47,621 bases of DNA from contig MTOQ01000039.1 in the NCBI GenBank assembly GCA_002011735.1, positions 1 through 47,621 on the forward strand, in the 5' to 3' direction. Below are positions 34,081 to 46,165 of this stretch, piece by piece (the first letter of the stretch is position 1; each line of letters opens with the position of its first letter). The translations under genes and the position numbers were made by a program. Under the pieces are notes generated by a model, which was not told the DNA's origin, did not search any database, and saw nothing but the letters and a program-made list of their open reading frames with translations. This DNA comes from Nitrospirae bacterium JdFR-81 (GTDB lineage: Bacteria > Nitrospirota > Thermodesulfovibrionia > UBA6902).

Positions 34081-34841
34081 GTCATCACATCGTCGAGTTT
34101 AAGGATGTCTGTTTTAGTTATCCTGATGGCACAGAGGCATTGAGGGGTGTCAGTTTCAGGATCACACATGGAGAGGCGGTTGGGATAATCGGTGCAAATG
34201 GTGCAGGAAAATCAACGCTCTTGTTTCATATGAATGGATGTCTCATGCCCTCAAGCGGTACGGTGTTGATAGGTGAGTTTGAGCTGAATAAGAAGACACG
34301 GGCGGATATAAGGAAGAGGGTCGGCCTTGTGTTTCAGAACCCCGACGATCAGCTCTTTATGCCCACCGTCTATGAGGATGTTGCCTTTGGCCCCTTAAAT
34401 CTTGGTCTGAGCGAGGATGTGGTGAGGGCAAGGGTTGAGGAGGCACTGGCCACCGTTGGCTGTTACAGGCTTAAAGACAGACCACCACACCACCTCTCCA
34501 TGGGTCAAAGACGGGCAGTATCGATAGCAGCGGTTATAGCGATGCAGCCAGATATACTGGTGATGGATGAACCCTCGGCAGACCTCGATCCAAGATCACG
34601 CAGACAGCTTATCAGCCTACTCAAGGGATTCACTCATACAAAGATTATAGCATCCCATGACCTTGATCTTATAATGGATACCTGCACAAGGTGCATCGTT
34701 CTCTCTGATGGGAGGATAACGGCTGATGGCAGTGCTGAGGAGATACTGATGGATGAGGGGTTGCTGGTTGAGAATGGTCTTGAACTTCCCCTTTCTTTGA
34801 AATACAGGTGTATGCAGCAGGAGGGCGCCTTCCATGACTGA
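34077..34841 (+). CDS. ECF transporter ATPase CbiO/NikO
   Basis: Walker A 'GANGAGKSTLLFH', signature 'HHLSMGQRRAVSIA', Walker B 'PDILVMDEPSADLDP'. Confidence 0.95.
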   Translation: MSHHIVEFKDVCFSYPDGTEALRGVSFRITHGEAVGIIGANGAGKSTLLFHMNGCLMPSSGTVLIGEFELNKKTRADIRKRVGLVFQNPDDQLFMPTVYEDVAFGPLNLGLSEDVVRARVEEALATVGCYRLKDRPPHHLSMGQRRAVSIAAVIAMQPDILVMDEPSADLDPRSRRQLISLLKGFTHTKIIASHDLDLIMDTCTRCIVLSDGRITADGSAEEILMDEGLLVENGLELPLSLKYRCMQQEGAFHD

Positions 34842-35040
34842 TATTGAGAAATTAAAACACCTCCTTGAGCACTGGATAGAGCATAACAAAGAGCATGTAA
34901 GGGTATATAGAGAGTGGGCAGACAGGGCTGAGGCAGTGGGGAGGAAGGAGCTGGCAGGGATACTCAGGGATATCGCAATGGAGAATGAGAGGATGGAGGG
35001 ATTGTTCAAAAAGGCACTGGAGGATATCAAGAAGGGATGA
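34834..35040 (+). CDS. Small His-containing helical protein in the nickel transport operon
   Basis: 68 aa; 'IEKLKHLLEHWIEHNKEHVRVYREWADRAEAVGRKELAGILRDIAMENERMEGLF'; overlaps ends of neighbouring genes. Confidence 0.8.
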   Translation: MTDIEKLKHLLEHWIEHNKEHVRVYREWADRAEAVGRKELAGILRDIAMENERMEGLFKKALEDIKKG

Positions 35041-36383
35041 TGGAAGATATGAAGGCATTCTCTCAGGACATCATTAAAAAGGCCACATCGAAGGGGTGTG
35101 ACCTTGTAGAGGTTTACATAAAGGAGTCGAGGGGGATTACTGTCGAGGTGAAGGATCAGAAGGTCGATACCTTAAAAGGGTCGAGGGACTTCGCTGTTGC
35201 CCTGAGGGTCATAAAGGGCAGGAGGCTCGGATTTTCTTTTACAACAGATATAAGGGACATTGATAGGATAATAGACGAGGCGGTTGAATCCGCTGGATGG
35301 ACAGCAGATGACCCATACAATGACATCCCAGAGCCTGGCAGGCCCTGTGCGGTCGAGATATTTGATGATACGATAAGGGCGCTGAATGAGGAGGATGTGA
35401 TCAGAGATGCCCTGTTACTTGAAGAGTCGGCCCTCTCCTGTGATGAGAGGATCAGGAAGGTTAGAAAGGCCATGGTGGGCGTCGGATATGGCAGAACTGT
35501 GATTGCAAATTCAAAAGGTGTTGATGTCTCATATGAGAGCAGTTATATCTCTGCCCACACAATAGCCCTTGCAGAGGATGGCAGTGATAGCCAGACAGGG
35601 TGGGCGTTTGCATCCAGCAGGAGGAGGAGGGATATCGCGCTTGAGAGGGTTGGAAGGCATGCCTCAGAGAGGGCGCTGGAGCTTCTTGGTGCAAGGAGGA
35701 TCAATCCTGTGAAGGTTCCGGTTATCCTTGACTCTTCGGTGGCTGTGGAGTTTCTCAACATCCTCTCACACTCACTCTCCGCAGAGGCTGTCCAGAAGAA
35801 GAAGTCGATGCTTGCAGGCAAGATTGGTAAGGCCATAGTCAGCCCCCTTGTGGAGATCGTGGATGATGGCACCCTGCCATGGGCAGCAGGGACAAGGCCT
35901 GTTGATGATGAAGGCACACCGGTGTCACGAAAGATACTGATTTCAGGAGGCATCCTTCATGGTTATATTCACAATACATACACGGCAAAAAAGGACGGCG
36001 TTTATTCAACAGGCAATGCTATAAGGCCATCCCTGCAATCCATGCCAGGGGTGAATACCCTGAATCTCTATATAAGGCCATCAGGAGATGTGATCAATGG
36101 GTGCAGGGACATGGAGCTTTTGAGATCATTAAACAGGGGGATCCTGATCACCGATACGATGGGCCTGCATACGGCAGACCCTGTATCGGGTGATTTCTCC
36201 ATAGGTATCTCGGGTATCTGGATTGAAGATGGTGAACCTGCCCATCCTGTGAAAGAGGCGGTCATCTCGGGCAATATACTCGACCTCTTCAAGAAGGTGG
36301 AGGCCGTTGGCAGGGATCTGTGCTTTTACGGAGACACAGGCTCTCCCACCCTGCTGATTGGCAAGATGGACATAAGCGGTTAG
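35037..36383 (+). CDS. TldD/PmbA (TldE) family metalloprotease-like protein
   Basis: 448 aa; 'GYIHNTYTAKKDGVYSTGNAIRPSLQSMPGVNTLNLYI', 'GDFSIGISGIWIEDGEPAHPVKEAVISGN'. Confidence 0.92.
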   Translation: MMEDMKAFSQDIIKKATSKGCDLVEVYIKESRGITVEVKDQKVDTLKGSRDFAVALRVIKGRRLGFSFTTDIRDIDRIIDEAVESAGWTADDPYNDIPEPGRPCAVEIFDDTIRALNEEDVIRDALLLEESALSCDERIRKVRKAMVGVGYGRTVIANSKGVDVSYESSYISAHTIALAEDGSDSQTGWAFASSRRRRDIALERVGRHASERALELLGARRINPVKVPVILDSSVAVEFLNILSHSLSAEAVQKKKSMLAGKIGKAIVSPLVEIVDDGTLPWAAGTRPVDDEGTPVSRKILISGGILHGYIHNTYTAKKDGVYSTGNAIRPSLQSMPGVNTLNLYIRPSGDVINGCRDMELLRSLNRGILITDTMGLHTADPVSGDFSIGISGIWIEDGEPAHPVKEAVISGNILDLFKKVEAVGRDLCFYGDTGSPTLLIGKMDISG

Positions 36384-36634
36384 CCTTTTTTATTACCCTC
36401 CATTAATGAATCCTTTATATCCCGTGCACCTTTTTCAAATCGTCTGTACAGCTTCTGTGCCCATACAAATTCTGTTGCGAGTATAGCAAGCCCCAATACG
36501 ATCGTGACTATCCCGGGTCCTGGAAGGACGAGCAGTACTATCCCCAGCAACAAAACGGTGAGGCCTATCACCAGGGTAATCAGCCGTTTTGCCTGTCTGA
36601 GGGTTGTGACTATAGGTGCATGCCTCTTGTTCAA
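36380..36634 (-). CDS. PGPGW-type transmembrane protein
   Basis: 'VIGLTVLLLGIVLLVLPGPGIVTIVLGLAILATEFVWAQKLYRR'. Confidence 0.8.
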   Translation of the reverse strand: MNKRHAPIVTTLRQAKRLITLVIGLTVLLLGIVLLVLPGPGIVTIVLGLAILATEFVWAQKLYRRFEKGARDIKDSLMEGNKKG

Positions 36635-36655
36635 CCCATACAGTCCTTAAACCGT

Positions 36656-37426
36656 TTACTCTGCCTCTTTCCTCAGCCTCTTCAGGAATGGCTCCAGCAG
36701 GTCCATGGGTATCGGGAATATGGTGGTCGAGCTCTTTTCGGTGGCTATCTCTACCAGGGTCTGGAGGTATCTGAGCTGGAGTGTGGCAGGCTGGGTGGCG
36801 ATGATCTTTGCAGCATCTGCGAGCTTCTGGGCCGCCTGGAACTCACCCTCGGCATTGATGATCTTTGCCCTTCTCATCCTCTCCGCCTCTGCCTGCTTTG
36901 CGATGGCACGGAGCATCTCCTGGGGAAGATCCACATTCTTCACCTCCACTGCCGTAACCTTTATGCCCCATGGCTCTGTCTGGAGGTCTATGATACGCTG
37001 CAGTTCTGCGTTTATCTCATCACGCTTTGAAAGGAGGTCATCCAGCTGGCTCTGTCCCACAACACTCCTCAGGGTTGTCTGGGCAATCTGGCTTGTGGCA
37101 AAGTAGAAGTCCTCCACCTCGGTTATGGCCTTTGCAGGTTCCATTACACGGAAATAAACGACGGCATTCACCTTTACAGAGACATTATCCCTTGTAATCA
37201 CATCCTGTGCCGGAACATCCATGGTTACAGTCCGCAGGCTTACCCTGACGAGTTTATCGATTATAGGCCAGATGATCACCAGTCCAGGACCCTTGACAGG
37301 GATGAGTCTTCCAAGCCTGAACACCACACCTCGTTCGTATTCCTTGAGTATCTTGATAGCGCTTGTGAGAAAATAGACGACAAGGAGTATGGCAAATAGC
37401 AATCCTGTGAATGTCATCTGTGGCAT
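36656..37426 (-). CDS. Slipin / stomatin-prohibitin family (SPFH) protein
   Basis: '[71 protein letters not shown]'. Confidence 0.95.
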   Translation of the reverse strand: MPQMTFTGLLFAILLVVYFLTSAIKILKEYERGVVFRLGRLIPVKGPGLVIIWPIIDKLVRVSLRTVTMDVPAQDVITRDNVSVKVNAVVYFRVMEPAKAITEVEDFYFATSQIAQTTLRSVVGQSQLDDLLSKRDEINAELQRIIDLQTEPWGIKVTAVEVKNVDLPQEMLRAIAKQAEAERMRRAKIINAEGEFQAAQKLADAAKIIATQPATLQLRYLQTLVEIATEKSSTTIFPIPMDLLEPFLKRLRKEAE

Positions 37427-37446
37427 CTCTTACCTCCTTATAATAT

Positions 37447-38784
37447 TTATTTTGGCCTGACCTTTAATCTCAATCTATCAACACCGTCAACGATAACCTT
37501 CTGGCCCTTTTTTATTGGCTCATCACTCCATGCACGCCATATCTCACCGTGGACAAAGACCATACCTTCCTTGTCTATGTCACTCCTTGCCTCTCCCTCC
37601 AGCCCTATGAGCCCCTCTGAACCAGTGGCAGGCCTGCGGCGATATGCCCTGACAGCGAGCGTGATCGTGAGCGTGAAGAAGACGGCCGTCAGTATGACGG
37701 CAGGAAGGATCACCTTCAGGGAGACCTTGAAGAACGGCATGGGAGATTCGAACAGCATGAGAGAGCCGATGATCATGGAGATTATCCCCCCTATTGTGAG
37801 GAGTCCGAAGGATGTCACCTTTATCTCAAGGATGAAGAGGATTATACCAAAGAGTATGAGTAAAAGGCCAGCATAATTTACGGGCAGGGTCTGGAACGAG
37901 TAGAGGGCGAGGATGAGGGCTATCGCACCAAAGACACCCGGGAAGATCGCACCAGGGTTTGTGAGCTCGAAGAATATCCCGTAGAATCCAAGGAGCATAA
38001 GGAGATAGGCCACATTTGGATCGCTTATCAGGTTGAGTATTTTATATCTGAGCCCCATCTCCTTGTAGGTTATCCTTGCCTCCTTTGTATGGAGTGTAAT
38101 CCTTCCTGTAGATGTCTCTACCGTCCTTCCATCTGTCTCCTTTAGTAATGCCTTTATGTCAGGTGCCACGATGTCTATAACATTGAGTTTTAGCGCCTCG
38201 GTCTCGGTTATCGAGACACTCTTTCTCACTGCCTCCTCTGCCCATTTGGCATTCCTGCCCCTCCTCTCTGCAAGGGACTTGATATAGGCTGCTGCATCAT
38301 TCACCGCCTTTTCTGCCATGGTCTTGTCCATCTTACCACCAACACCAACAGGGTGTGCAGCACCGATATTTGTCCCAGGTGCCATTGCTGCAATATGTGC
38401 AGAGATGGTTATAAAGACACCGGCAGATGCAGCCCTTGCACCTGTTGGTGAGACATACACTGCTACAGGGACACTGCTTCCTGTTATCTTCTGGACAATG
38501 CTCCGCATGGAAGTATCAAGCCCACCAGGTGTATCGAGCTCTATCACAAGTAGCTCGTCTCCCTCATCAATGGCATGATCAATGCTCTTTGTTATAAATT
38601 CTGACATCACAGGATTTACGATCCCTGCTGCCTTGATGACCATTACATCACCATGGGAGGATATCGGGATGGCAATCACTATAAGGATCAGAAGGAGATG
38701 GAGGATGGGGAGATATCTATCGGTTTTATTACTCATGCCCTGGTCGCCCTTTTTGAATGGGCTGATGACATACCTACAATACAC
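37447..38784 (-). CDS. NfeD family membrane serine protease (ClpP class)
   Basis: 'LLVIELDTPGGLDTSMRSIVQKI', 'GARAASAGVFITISAHIAAMAPGTNIGAAHPV', C-terminal OB fold; adjacent to slipin. Confidence 0.94.
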   Translation of the reverse strand: MYCRYVISPFKKGDQGMSNKTDRYLPILHLLLILIVIAIPISSHGDVMVIKAAGIVNPVMSEFITKSIDHAIDEGDELLVIELDTPGGLDTSMRSIVQKITGSSVPVAVYVSPTGARAASAGVFITISAHIAAMAPGTNIGAAHPVGVGGKMDKTMAEKAVNDAAAYIKSLAERRGRNAKWAEEAVRKSVSITETEALKLNVIDIVAPDIKALLKETDGRTVETSTGRITLHTKEARITYKEMGLRYKILNLISDPNVAYLLMLLGFYGIFFELTNPGAIFPGVFGAIALILALYSFQTLPVNYAGLLLILFGIILFILEIKVTSFGLLTIGGIISMIIGSLMLFESPMPFFKVSLKVILPAVILTAVFFTLTITLAVRAYRRRPATGSEGLIGLEGEARSDIDKEGMVFVHGEIWRAWSDEPIKKGQKVIVDGVDRLRLKVRPK

Positions 38785-38818
38785 ATGATATTATATTATA
38801 ACACCAAAACCTTAAAGC

Positions 38819-39466
38819 ATGTTAAAGGTAAACGAGATATTCAAGAGTATCCAGGGCGAGTCAACATATGCAGGTCTTCCATGCACCTTCGTGAGGCTTG
38901 CAGGCTGCAACCTGAGATGCACCTACTGTGATACCAATTATGCCTATTACCATGGAGAGGAGCTGTCCGACGAGGAGATAATATCCAAGATAGAAGAGTA
39001 TGGGGCGAGGCTGATTGAATTCACAGGTGGTGAACCGCTGCTTCAGGAGGAGACACCTGCACTTATAACCCGCCTCCTGGATAGAGGATACAGGGTGCTC
39101 ATAGAGACCAATGGCTCGATATGCATAGGCTGTCTTGATAAGCGTCTCACTATTATAATGGATTACAAAACCCCTGGCAGTGGCATGAGCGGGCGGATGA
39201 ATGAAAAGAATTTTCAGTTTTTGAAGGAGACGGATCAGATAAAGTTCGTCCTCATGAACAGGGATGACTATGAGTGGGCAAAGGCCCTCATCATTAAAAA
39301 CGACCTCATTGAGAAGTTTGGCGATAACATCCTGCTGTCTCCTGCCTATGGTGAACTATCACCAAGAGACCTTGTAACATGGATATTGCGTGACAACCTC
39401 CAGGTAAGGGTTCAACTCCAGATCCATAAATACATATGGGCCCCTGATGAGAGGGAAGGGATCTGA
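38819..39466 (+). CDS. queE: 7-carboxy-7-deazaguanine synthase (radical SAM)
   Basis: 'NEIFKSIQGESTYAGLPCTFVRLAGCNLRCTYCDTNYAY', 'EFTGGEPLLQ'. Confidence 0.95.
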   Translation: MLKVNEIFKSIQGESTYAGLPCTFVRLAGCNLRCTYCDTNYAYYHGEELSDEEIISKIEEYGARLIEFTGGEPLLQEETPALITRLLDRGYRVLIETNGSICIGCLDKRLTIIMDYKTPGSGMSGRMNEKNFQFLKETDQIKFVLMNRDDYEWAKALIIKNDLIEKFGDNILLSPAYGELSPRDLVTWILRDNLQVRVQLQIHKYIWAPDEREGI

Positions 39467-39484
39467 TGGTAGGCCTGATCGAGT

Positions 39485-40669
39485 GTGGAGTGGATTAAAG
39501 AGGAGATCAAGAGACTCGAAGAGGAAGGACTCCTTAGGAAGCCTGTCTGTGTTGAATCATCCCATGGTGGCAGGATAATCATCAATGGTTCAGAGTTCAT
39601 AAATTTCTCTTCAAACGACTATCTGGGTCTATCCAGACATCCAGAGATAGTGCACTCAGCAGTAGAGGCACTGAACAGGTATGGGCTCGGCTCAGGGGCA
39701 TCAAGGCTCCTGAGCGGGACATATGAAGCACACAGGAGGCTTGAGGAACGGATTGCCGAATTCAAGGGCACAGAGACCTCCCTTGTCTTTAATACGGGCT
39801 ATGCAGCAAATACAGGTATAATTCCTGCAATAGCAGGAGATGATACCCTGATCTTCAGTGATGAACTCAATCATGCAAGTATTATTGATGGGATAAGACT
39901 CTCAAGGGCAGGAAAACGGATTTACAGGCATAGAGACATGGATCACCTTGAGACACTACTCAGGGAGAGCATGAATGCCCATATCAAAAAACGGCTGATC
40001 GTTACTGACACCGTCTTCAGCATGGATGGAGATATTGCCCCTTTAAAAGACCTTGTCTTTTTAAGTGAAAAATACAATGCCCTGTTGATGATAGATGATG
40101 CACATGCAACAGGTGTGCTGGGAGAGACAGGAAGGGGAGGGCTCGAACACTTTGGGATCACATCAGATCGGATTATTCAGATGGGCACGATGAGTAAGGC
40201 CCTTGGATGTTATGGGGCCTTTATAGCATGTTCAAAGGATTTAATAAATCTTCTTATCAATAAGGCAAGGAGTTTTATTTACTCGACCTCCCTGCCTCCT
40301 GTAGTGGTAGAGGCATGTATAAAGGCATTTGATATAATCGAGTTTCAATCTCATGGCTTGAGAAAAAGACTATGGGACAATAGAAATCGACTCTATCAGG
40401 GGGTCAGAGATCTTGGTTATGATACCCTTGGTTCAGAGACCCCCATCATTCCGATCCTTGCTGGAGATGTGAAGGCTGCATTGAATATTGCGCAATACCT
40501 TTATAAGAATAAAATATTTGCACCCGCAATCCGCCCACCCACGGTTCCTCAAGGAAGATGCAGGATAAGATTCTCTGTATCAGCATTACACAGTGAGGAG
40601 GAGGTAGACACGGTATTGAGATGTCTGAGGGATGGCATTGTAAACACAAGCGGTGTAGAAGATTGTTGA
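39485..40669 (+). CDS. bioF: 8-amino-7-oxononanoate synthase
   Basis: 'NFSSNDYLGLSRHPEIVHSAVEALNRYGLGSGASRLLSGTYEAHRRLEERIAEFKGTE', 'DDAHATGVLGETGRGGLEHF'. Confidence 0.95.
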   Translation: MEWIKEEIKRLEEEGLLRKPVCVESSHGGRIIINGSEFINFSSNDYLGLSRHPEIVHSAVEALNRYGLGSGASRLLSGTYEAHRRLEERIAEFKGTETSLVFNTGYAANTGIIPAIAGDDTLIFSDELNHASIIDGIRLSRAGKRIYRHRDMDHLETLLRESMNAHIKKRLIVTDTVFSMDGDIAPLKDLVFLSEKYNALLMIDDAHATGVLGETGRGGLEHFGITSDRIIQMGTMSKALGCYGAFIACSKDLINLLINKARSFIYSTSLPPVVVEACIKAFDIIEFQSHGLRKRLWDNRNRLYQGVRDLGYDTLGSETPIIPILAGDVKAALNIAQYLYKNKIFAPAIRPPTVPQGRCRIRFSVSALHSEEEVDTVLRCLRDGIVNTSGVEDC

Positions 40670-40683
40670 GATAACGATATGGG

Positions 40684-41010
40684 TTGTCAATGAGAGGCCT
40701 TATCTGGCTCTTGCCTGTGATTAGTGCCGGAATTGTAGCAGGATGTCTGGTATATTGCCGTTTCTTGTGGACACCCCATCCCATGGGGCTTGGGGATCCT
40801 GATTGCAGTATTATATGCTGGCTCTTCTGCAGGACAATGGATCTTCTGTGGTTTTATATGGGGATATTATTTTCTTCAATATCCATACTTGCGGGCATAA
40901 TGCTACGATACAATAATAAGTATGCGAGATTGATAACCCTGATAGCAGGGATATTACTCATCCCAACAGGATTGTTAAACTTTATTGCGTATTTTTATGT
41001 AAGACAATAG
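40684..41010 (+). CDS. Small multi-TM membrane protein of unknown function within biotin cluster
   Basis: 108 aa, three hydrophobic spans; 14 nt after bioF, 6 nt before SDR gene. Confidence 0.65.
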   Translation: MSMRGLIWLLPVISAGIVAGCLVYCRFLWTPHPMGLGDPDCSIICWLFCRTMDLLWFYMGILFSSISILAGIMLRYNNKYARLITLIAGILLIPTGLLNFIAYFYVRQ

Positions 41011-41016
41011 ATAAAA

Positions 41017-42401
<1,385 letters not shown>

Positions 42402-42403
42402 TT

Positions 42404-42709
42404 TTATTTATTACGAAGCATGTTGAGAAGGGCTATCGAGAATTGATAATCTGCCCCCTCCTCTTCCTTGACCTTCTGATAAAAATCACACAACTGGCAG
42501 TTCTCATACTTCTGGGCGAATGAGCCCTGTATCTTCCCGCCACACATACTGCCTGCCACTACCCAGCATGCCCTGCCCGCGTTTTTCCCTCCGTGAACCC
42601 CATCAAGCCTCTTTTCTGTTACAGTGGGGCATACCCCGAACTCATCGACCTTTGCGCCACCCTCTTCCCTGCCGCATTTTTTGAATTCCCAGCAATTCAG
42701 TTTTCCCAT
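42404..42709 (-). CDS. Two-CW-type cysteine-rich small protein
   Basis: 'NCWEFKKCGRE...CPTV...GRACWVVAGSMCGGKIQGSFAQKYENCQLCDFYQKV'. Confidence 0.75.
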   Translation of the reverse strand: MGKLNCWEFKKCGREEGGAKVDEFGVCPTVTEKRLDGVHGGKNAGRACWVVAGSMCGGKIQGSFAQKYENCQLCDFYQKVKEEEGADYQFSIALLNMLRNK

Positions 42710-42816
42710 TCGTCCTCCTTTCTATCAGAAAGAGTGAAAAGTAGCATCTATTATAAAAAAACAATCCATTTTTTTCTATTTGACTAAGGCCTTTTAAATC
42801 GGTTATTTTTATCACT

Positions 42817-43662
42817 ATGTACCACCCTGAATGGATCAAGTCAAGCCTTAAAGGGACACATGATACAAAGAAGATACTGAGAGATCACGGGCTTTCAACC
42901 GTTTGCGAGGAGGCCAGGTGTCCCAATCAGGGCCACTGTTTCTCCAGGGGAACGGCAACATTTATGATACTCGGTGACATCTGCACAAGGGCTTGTTCCT
43001 TCTGTGCCGTTAGGTCAGGTGTGCCATCGCCCCCTGAGGATGATGAGCCTGACAGGATTGTGGATGCCGTTTTATCCCTTGGCCTGAAGTTTGTGGTTAT
43101 TACCTCTGTCACACGGGATGATCTGCCTGATGGTGGGGCAGGCCATTTTGCAAGGACGATAAAGGCGTTAAAGAGGAGGGTCAGGGATATAAAGATTGAG
43201 GTGCTTACGCCTGACTTCAGGGGTGATCGTAAGGCCCTAATGACCGTGCTCGATGCATCACCAGATGTCTTCAATCATAACATGGAGACGGTGCCAAGGT
43301 TGTATCCTGTTGTGAGACCCCAGGCGAGTTACACGGTCTCACTGGACATGCTTGAGACGGCAAAGAGGCTCTATCCATGGATAAAGACAAAATCAGGCCT
43401 GATGGTTGGCCTTGGAGAGACAGAGGATGAACTTTATGGGGTGATGCGCGACCTGAGAAGGGCAGGGTGTGATTTTCTGACCATCGGACAGTATCTCCAA
43501 CCACGGAGGAGCAATCTTAAGGTGGTGGAGTATATAAGGCCCGAGGTCTTTGAGAGGTTCAGGATCAGGGCACTTGAGATGGGTTTCAGGGCCGTGGTCT
43601 CTGCTCCCCTTGCCCGTAGCTCAATGAATGCAGAGGCGCTGTATGATAATGCCCGGAATTGA
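42817..43662 (+). CDS. lipA: Lipoyl synthase
   Basis: 'CEEARCPNQGHCFSRGTATFMILGDICTRACSFCAV', 'VITSVTRDDLPDGGAGHF'. Confidence 0.96.
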   Translation: MYHPEWIKSSLKGTHDTKKILRDHGLSTVCEEARCPNQGHCFSRGTATFMILGDICTRACSFCAVRSGVPSPPEDDEPDRIVDAVLSLGLKFVVITSVTRDDLPDGGAGHFARTIKALKRRVRDIKIEVLTPDFRGDRKALMTVLDASPDVFNHNMETVPRLYPVVRPQASYTVSLDMLETAKRLYPWIKTKSGLMVGLGETEDELYGVMRDLRRAGCDFLTIGQYLQPRRSNLKVVEYIRPEVFERFRIRALEMGFRAVVSAPLARSSMNAEALYDNARN

Positions 43663-43680
43663 GAAGGGAGTAGTGGGTGT

Positions 43681-44859
43681 ATGCACGAATTTAAGAGGAT
43701 AAAGAGGCTGCCACCATATGTCTTTGCCATCGTTAATCAGCTAAAGATGGAGGCGCGGAGGAGGGGTGAGGACATTATTGATTTGGGGATGGGGAACCCG
43801 GACCTCCCCACTCCGAGACATATAGTGGATAAGCTCATCGAGGCTGCACAGAATCCAAAGAATCACAGGTATTCTGCATCAAGGGGTATTACTCAGTTGA
43901 GGCTCGCTATATGTGAATGGTATAAGAGGCGGTTCGATGTTGACCTTGATCATGATACAGAGGCCGTGGTGACGATAGGGTCCAAGGAAGGGTTATCTCA
44001 TCTCGCATACGCCATGGTTGAACCAGGCGACCTGATCCTCACGCCAGCCCCTGCATACCCTATCCACCCCTATAGCTTCATCCTTGCAGGTGGTGATGTC
44101 AGGAGCATTCCCATACAGAAGGATGTCGATTTCTTCAAGGGGGTTGAGGATGCCTTCAGGTCAGCATGGCCAAAGCCAAAGGTGCTTTTGATAAACTTCC
44201 CCCATAACCCCACCACTACATGCACCGAGCTCTCCTTCTTCCAGCAGGTGGTTGACTTTGCAAAGGAGAACAATATAATCGTGATACATGACTTTGCCTA
44301 TGCAGACCTCACATTTGATGGTTATAAGGCGCCGAGTTTTCTGCAGGCAAAGGGGGCAAAGGATGTGGGTGTGGAGTTCTTCTCCCTCACAAAGAGCTAT
44401 TCCATGGCAGGCTGGAGGGTCGGATTCTGTGTGGGTAACAGGGAGCTTGTTGGTGCACTCACCAATATAAAGAGCTATCTTGACTACGGGATGTTTCAGC
44501 CCATTCAGATCGCCAGTATCATAGCACTGAGGGGGCCACAGGATTGTGTTGAGGAGATAAGGAGGGTGTATGAGAGCAGGAGGAATGTGCTTATAAAGGG
44601 CCTGAAGAACGCTGGATGGCATATTGAGCCTCCAAAGGCAACCATGTTTGTATGGGCCGAGATCCCTGAGCCGTTCAAGAAGATGGGCTCCATAGAGTTT
44701 GCAAAGTTCCTGCTCAAGGAGGCAAAGGTTGCAGTGTCTCCCGGCATTGGTTTTGGTGATGCAGGTGAGGGTTTTGTCCGCTTTGCACTTGTTGAGAATG
44801 AACACCGTATAAGGCAGGCAACGAGGGGGATAAAGAGGGCGCTGAACCTGGGGGCATGA
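43681..44859 (+). CDS. PLP-dependent aminotransferase class I (alanine/LL-DAP aminotransferase-like)
   Basis: '[39 protein letters not shown]', '[10 protein letters not shown]', '[19 protein letters not shown]'. Confidence 0.92.
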   Translation: MHEFKRIKRLPPYVFAIVNQLKMEARRRGEDIIDLGMGNPDLPTPRHIVDKLIEAAQNPKNHRYSASRGITQLRLAICEWYKRRFDVDLDHDTEAVVTIGSKEGLSHLAYAMVEPGDLILTPAPAYPIHPYSFILAGGDVRSIPIQKDVDFFKGVEDAFRSAWPKPKVLLINFPHNPTTTCTELSFFQQVVDFAKENNIIVIHDFAYADLTFDGYKAPSFLQAKGAKDVGVEFFSLTKSYSMAGWRVGFCVGNRELVGALTNIKSYLDYGMFQPIQIASIIALRGPQDCVEEIRRVYESRRNVLIKGLKNAGWHIEPPKATMFVWAEIPEPFKKMGSIEFAKFLLKEAKVAVSPGIGFGDAGEGFVRFALVENEHRIRQATRGIKRALNLGA

Positions 44860-44866
44860 TGTTGGT

Positions 44867-46164
44867 TTATTCTATATCTGTCTCCCTTATGGCCTCTTTA
44901 AACGCATTCACCACCTCTGGATCGAACTGAGAGCCTGAGTTTGCCTCTATCTCTGCAATCGCCATCTCAAAGCTGAGGGTATCCTTATATGAGTGTTTAC
45001 TTGTGAGGACGTCGAACACCTCTGCCACAAATAGTATGCGGGCGCCAAGGGGTATCTCTTTACCCCTCTTGCCCGATGGATAGCCCTTTCCGTCGTATCG
45101 CTCGTGGTGGTTTAAGACTATCGTGGCTGCATCATGCCACCTGGATATCGGCTTGATCATCTCATATCCCAGTTGAGGATGCTGTATGAATCTCTCCTTC
45201 TCCCAGGGCTCCTTCTTCTCCTCATGCACATTAATACTCAAGAACCCAACATCATGGAGGAGCGAGGCATGGTACAGCGTCTTCAACTCTTTCTCGGTGA
45301 GGCCCATCTTCTTCCCTATCAGATTTGCATACTTTGCCACCCTTCTTACATGCCCCTTTTTATCAGGTATATGAGAGTCCTGGGCATTAACCAGTATCTC
45401 GGTTATATGGATCATGTCCCTCTTCTGTTCCTCGTACAGGTTGTTTTGCGCAATTGCTATGGCTGCCTGGTCAGCGAGGCTTACGAGGATCCTTTCGTCA
45501 TCATCTGTAAAACCATCTCCCTTCTTGTTTAACAGTTCTATAACACCGATAACCCTCTGCTCATGCACAAGGGGGACACAGAGGACAGACCTGGTCGCCC
45601 TGTCCCTTATCCTGTCCATCTCAGGGCTGTATCTGCTGTCACCTCTGACATCGTTTATCCTGAGGGGCTGTCCTGTATCAAGGACCCATCCTGAAAAACC
45701 CTCACCCCGCTTTACGAATCTGTCTTCCAGTATGGTGGTTCCCTCTCCACCTGCCACCTTATATCTCAGATTACCATCTTCATCACACAGCAGGAGGAAT
45801 CCGCTCTCGGCAGAATTGAGATTGATGGCAGACTCAACGATATCTTTAAGCAGGATATCAGGATATGTGGTTGCCCTGAGGTGCTTTGTGATGTTCACAA
45901 GGCCATTGAGTTTTTCATAGACCTCCTGGAGTGTCGCGATGGAGGAGTTTGTTGTCCTTGTCAGGAGAAAGAGGCCAAGGACGGAGATTATACCGCCAAT
46001 AATAGCAATGTAAAGATATATGGGGGCATTTCAAGATATGGATAGACATATTTAAGGGTTATATATACAAGCAGGAAGAGGGGTATTATAGAGGAGACAA
46101 AAAAGGATATCTTTACATAGCGTTTTATCTCTTCAAAGGATGCACGTGTCTTTAATATTTTCAT
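44867..46164 (-). pseudogene. GAF + HD-GYP domain protein, frameshifted: ORF track shows only 44867..45898
   Basis: Intact GAF/HD-GYP part; N-terminal TM part 'MKILKTRASFEEIKRYVKISFFVSSIIPLFLLVYITLKYVYPYLEMPP' is in another frame; adding one G at 46022-46026 restores the frame to match the paralog. Confidence 0.8.
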
Positions 46165-46165
46165 T

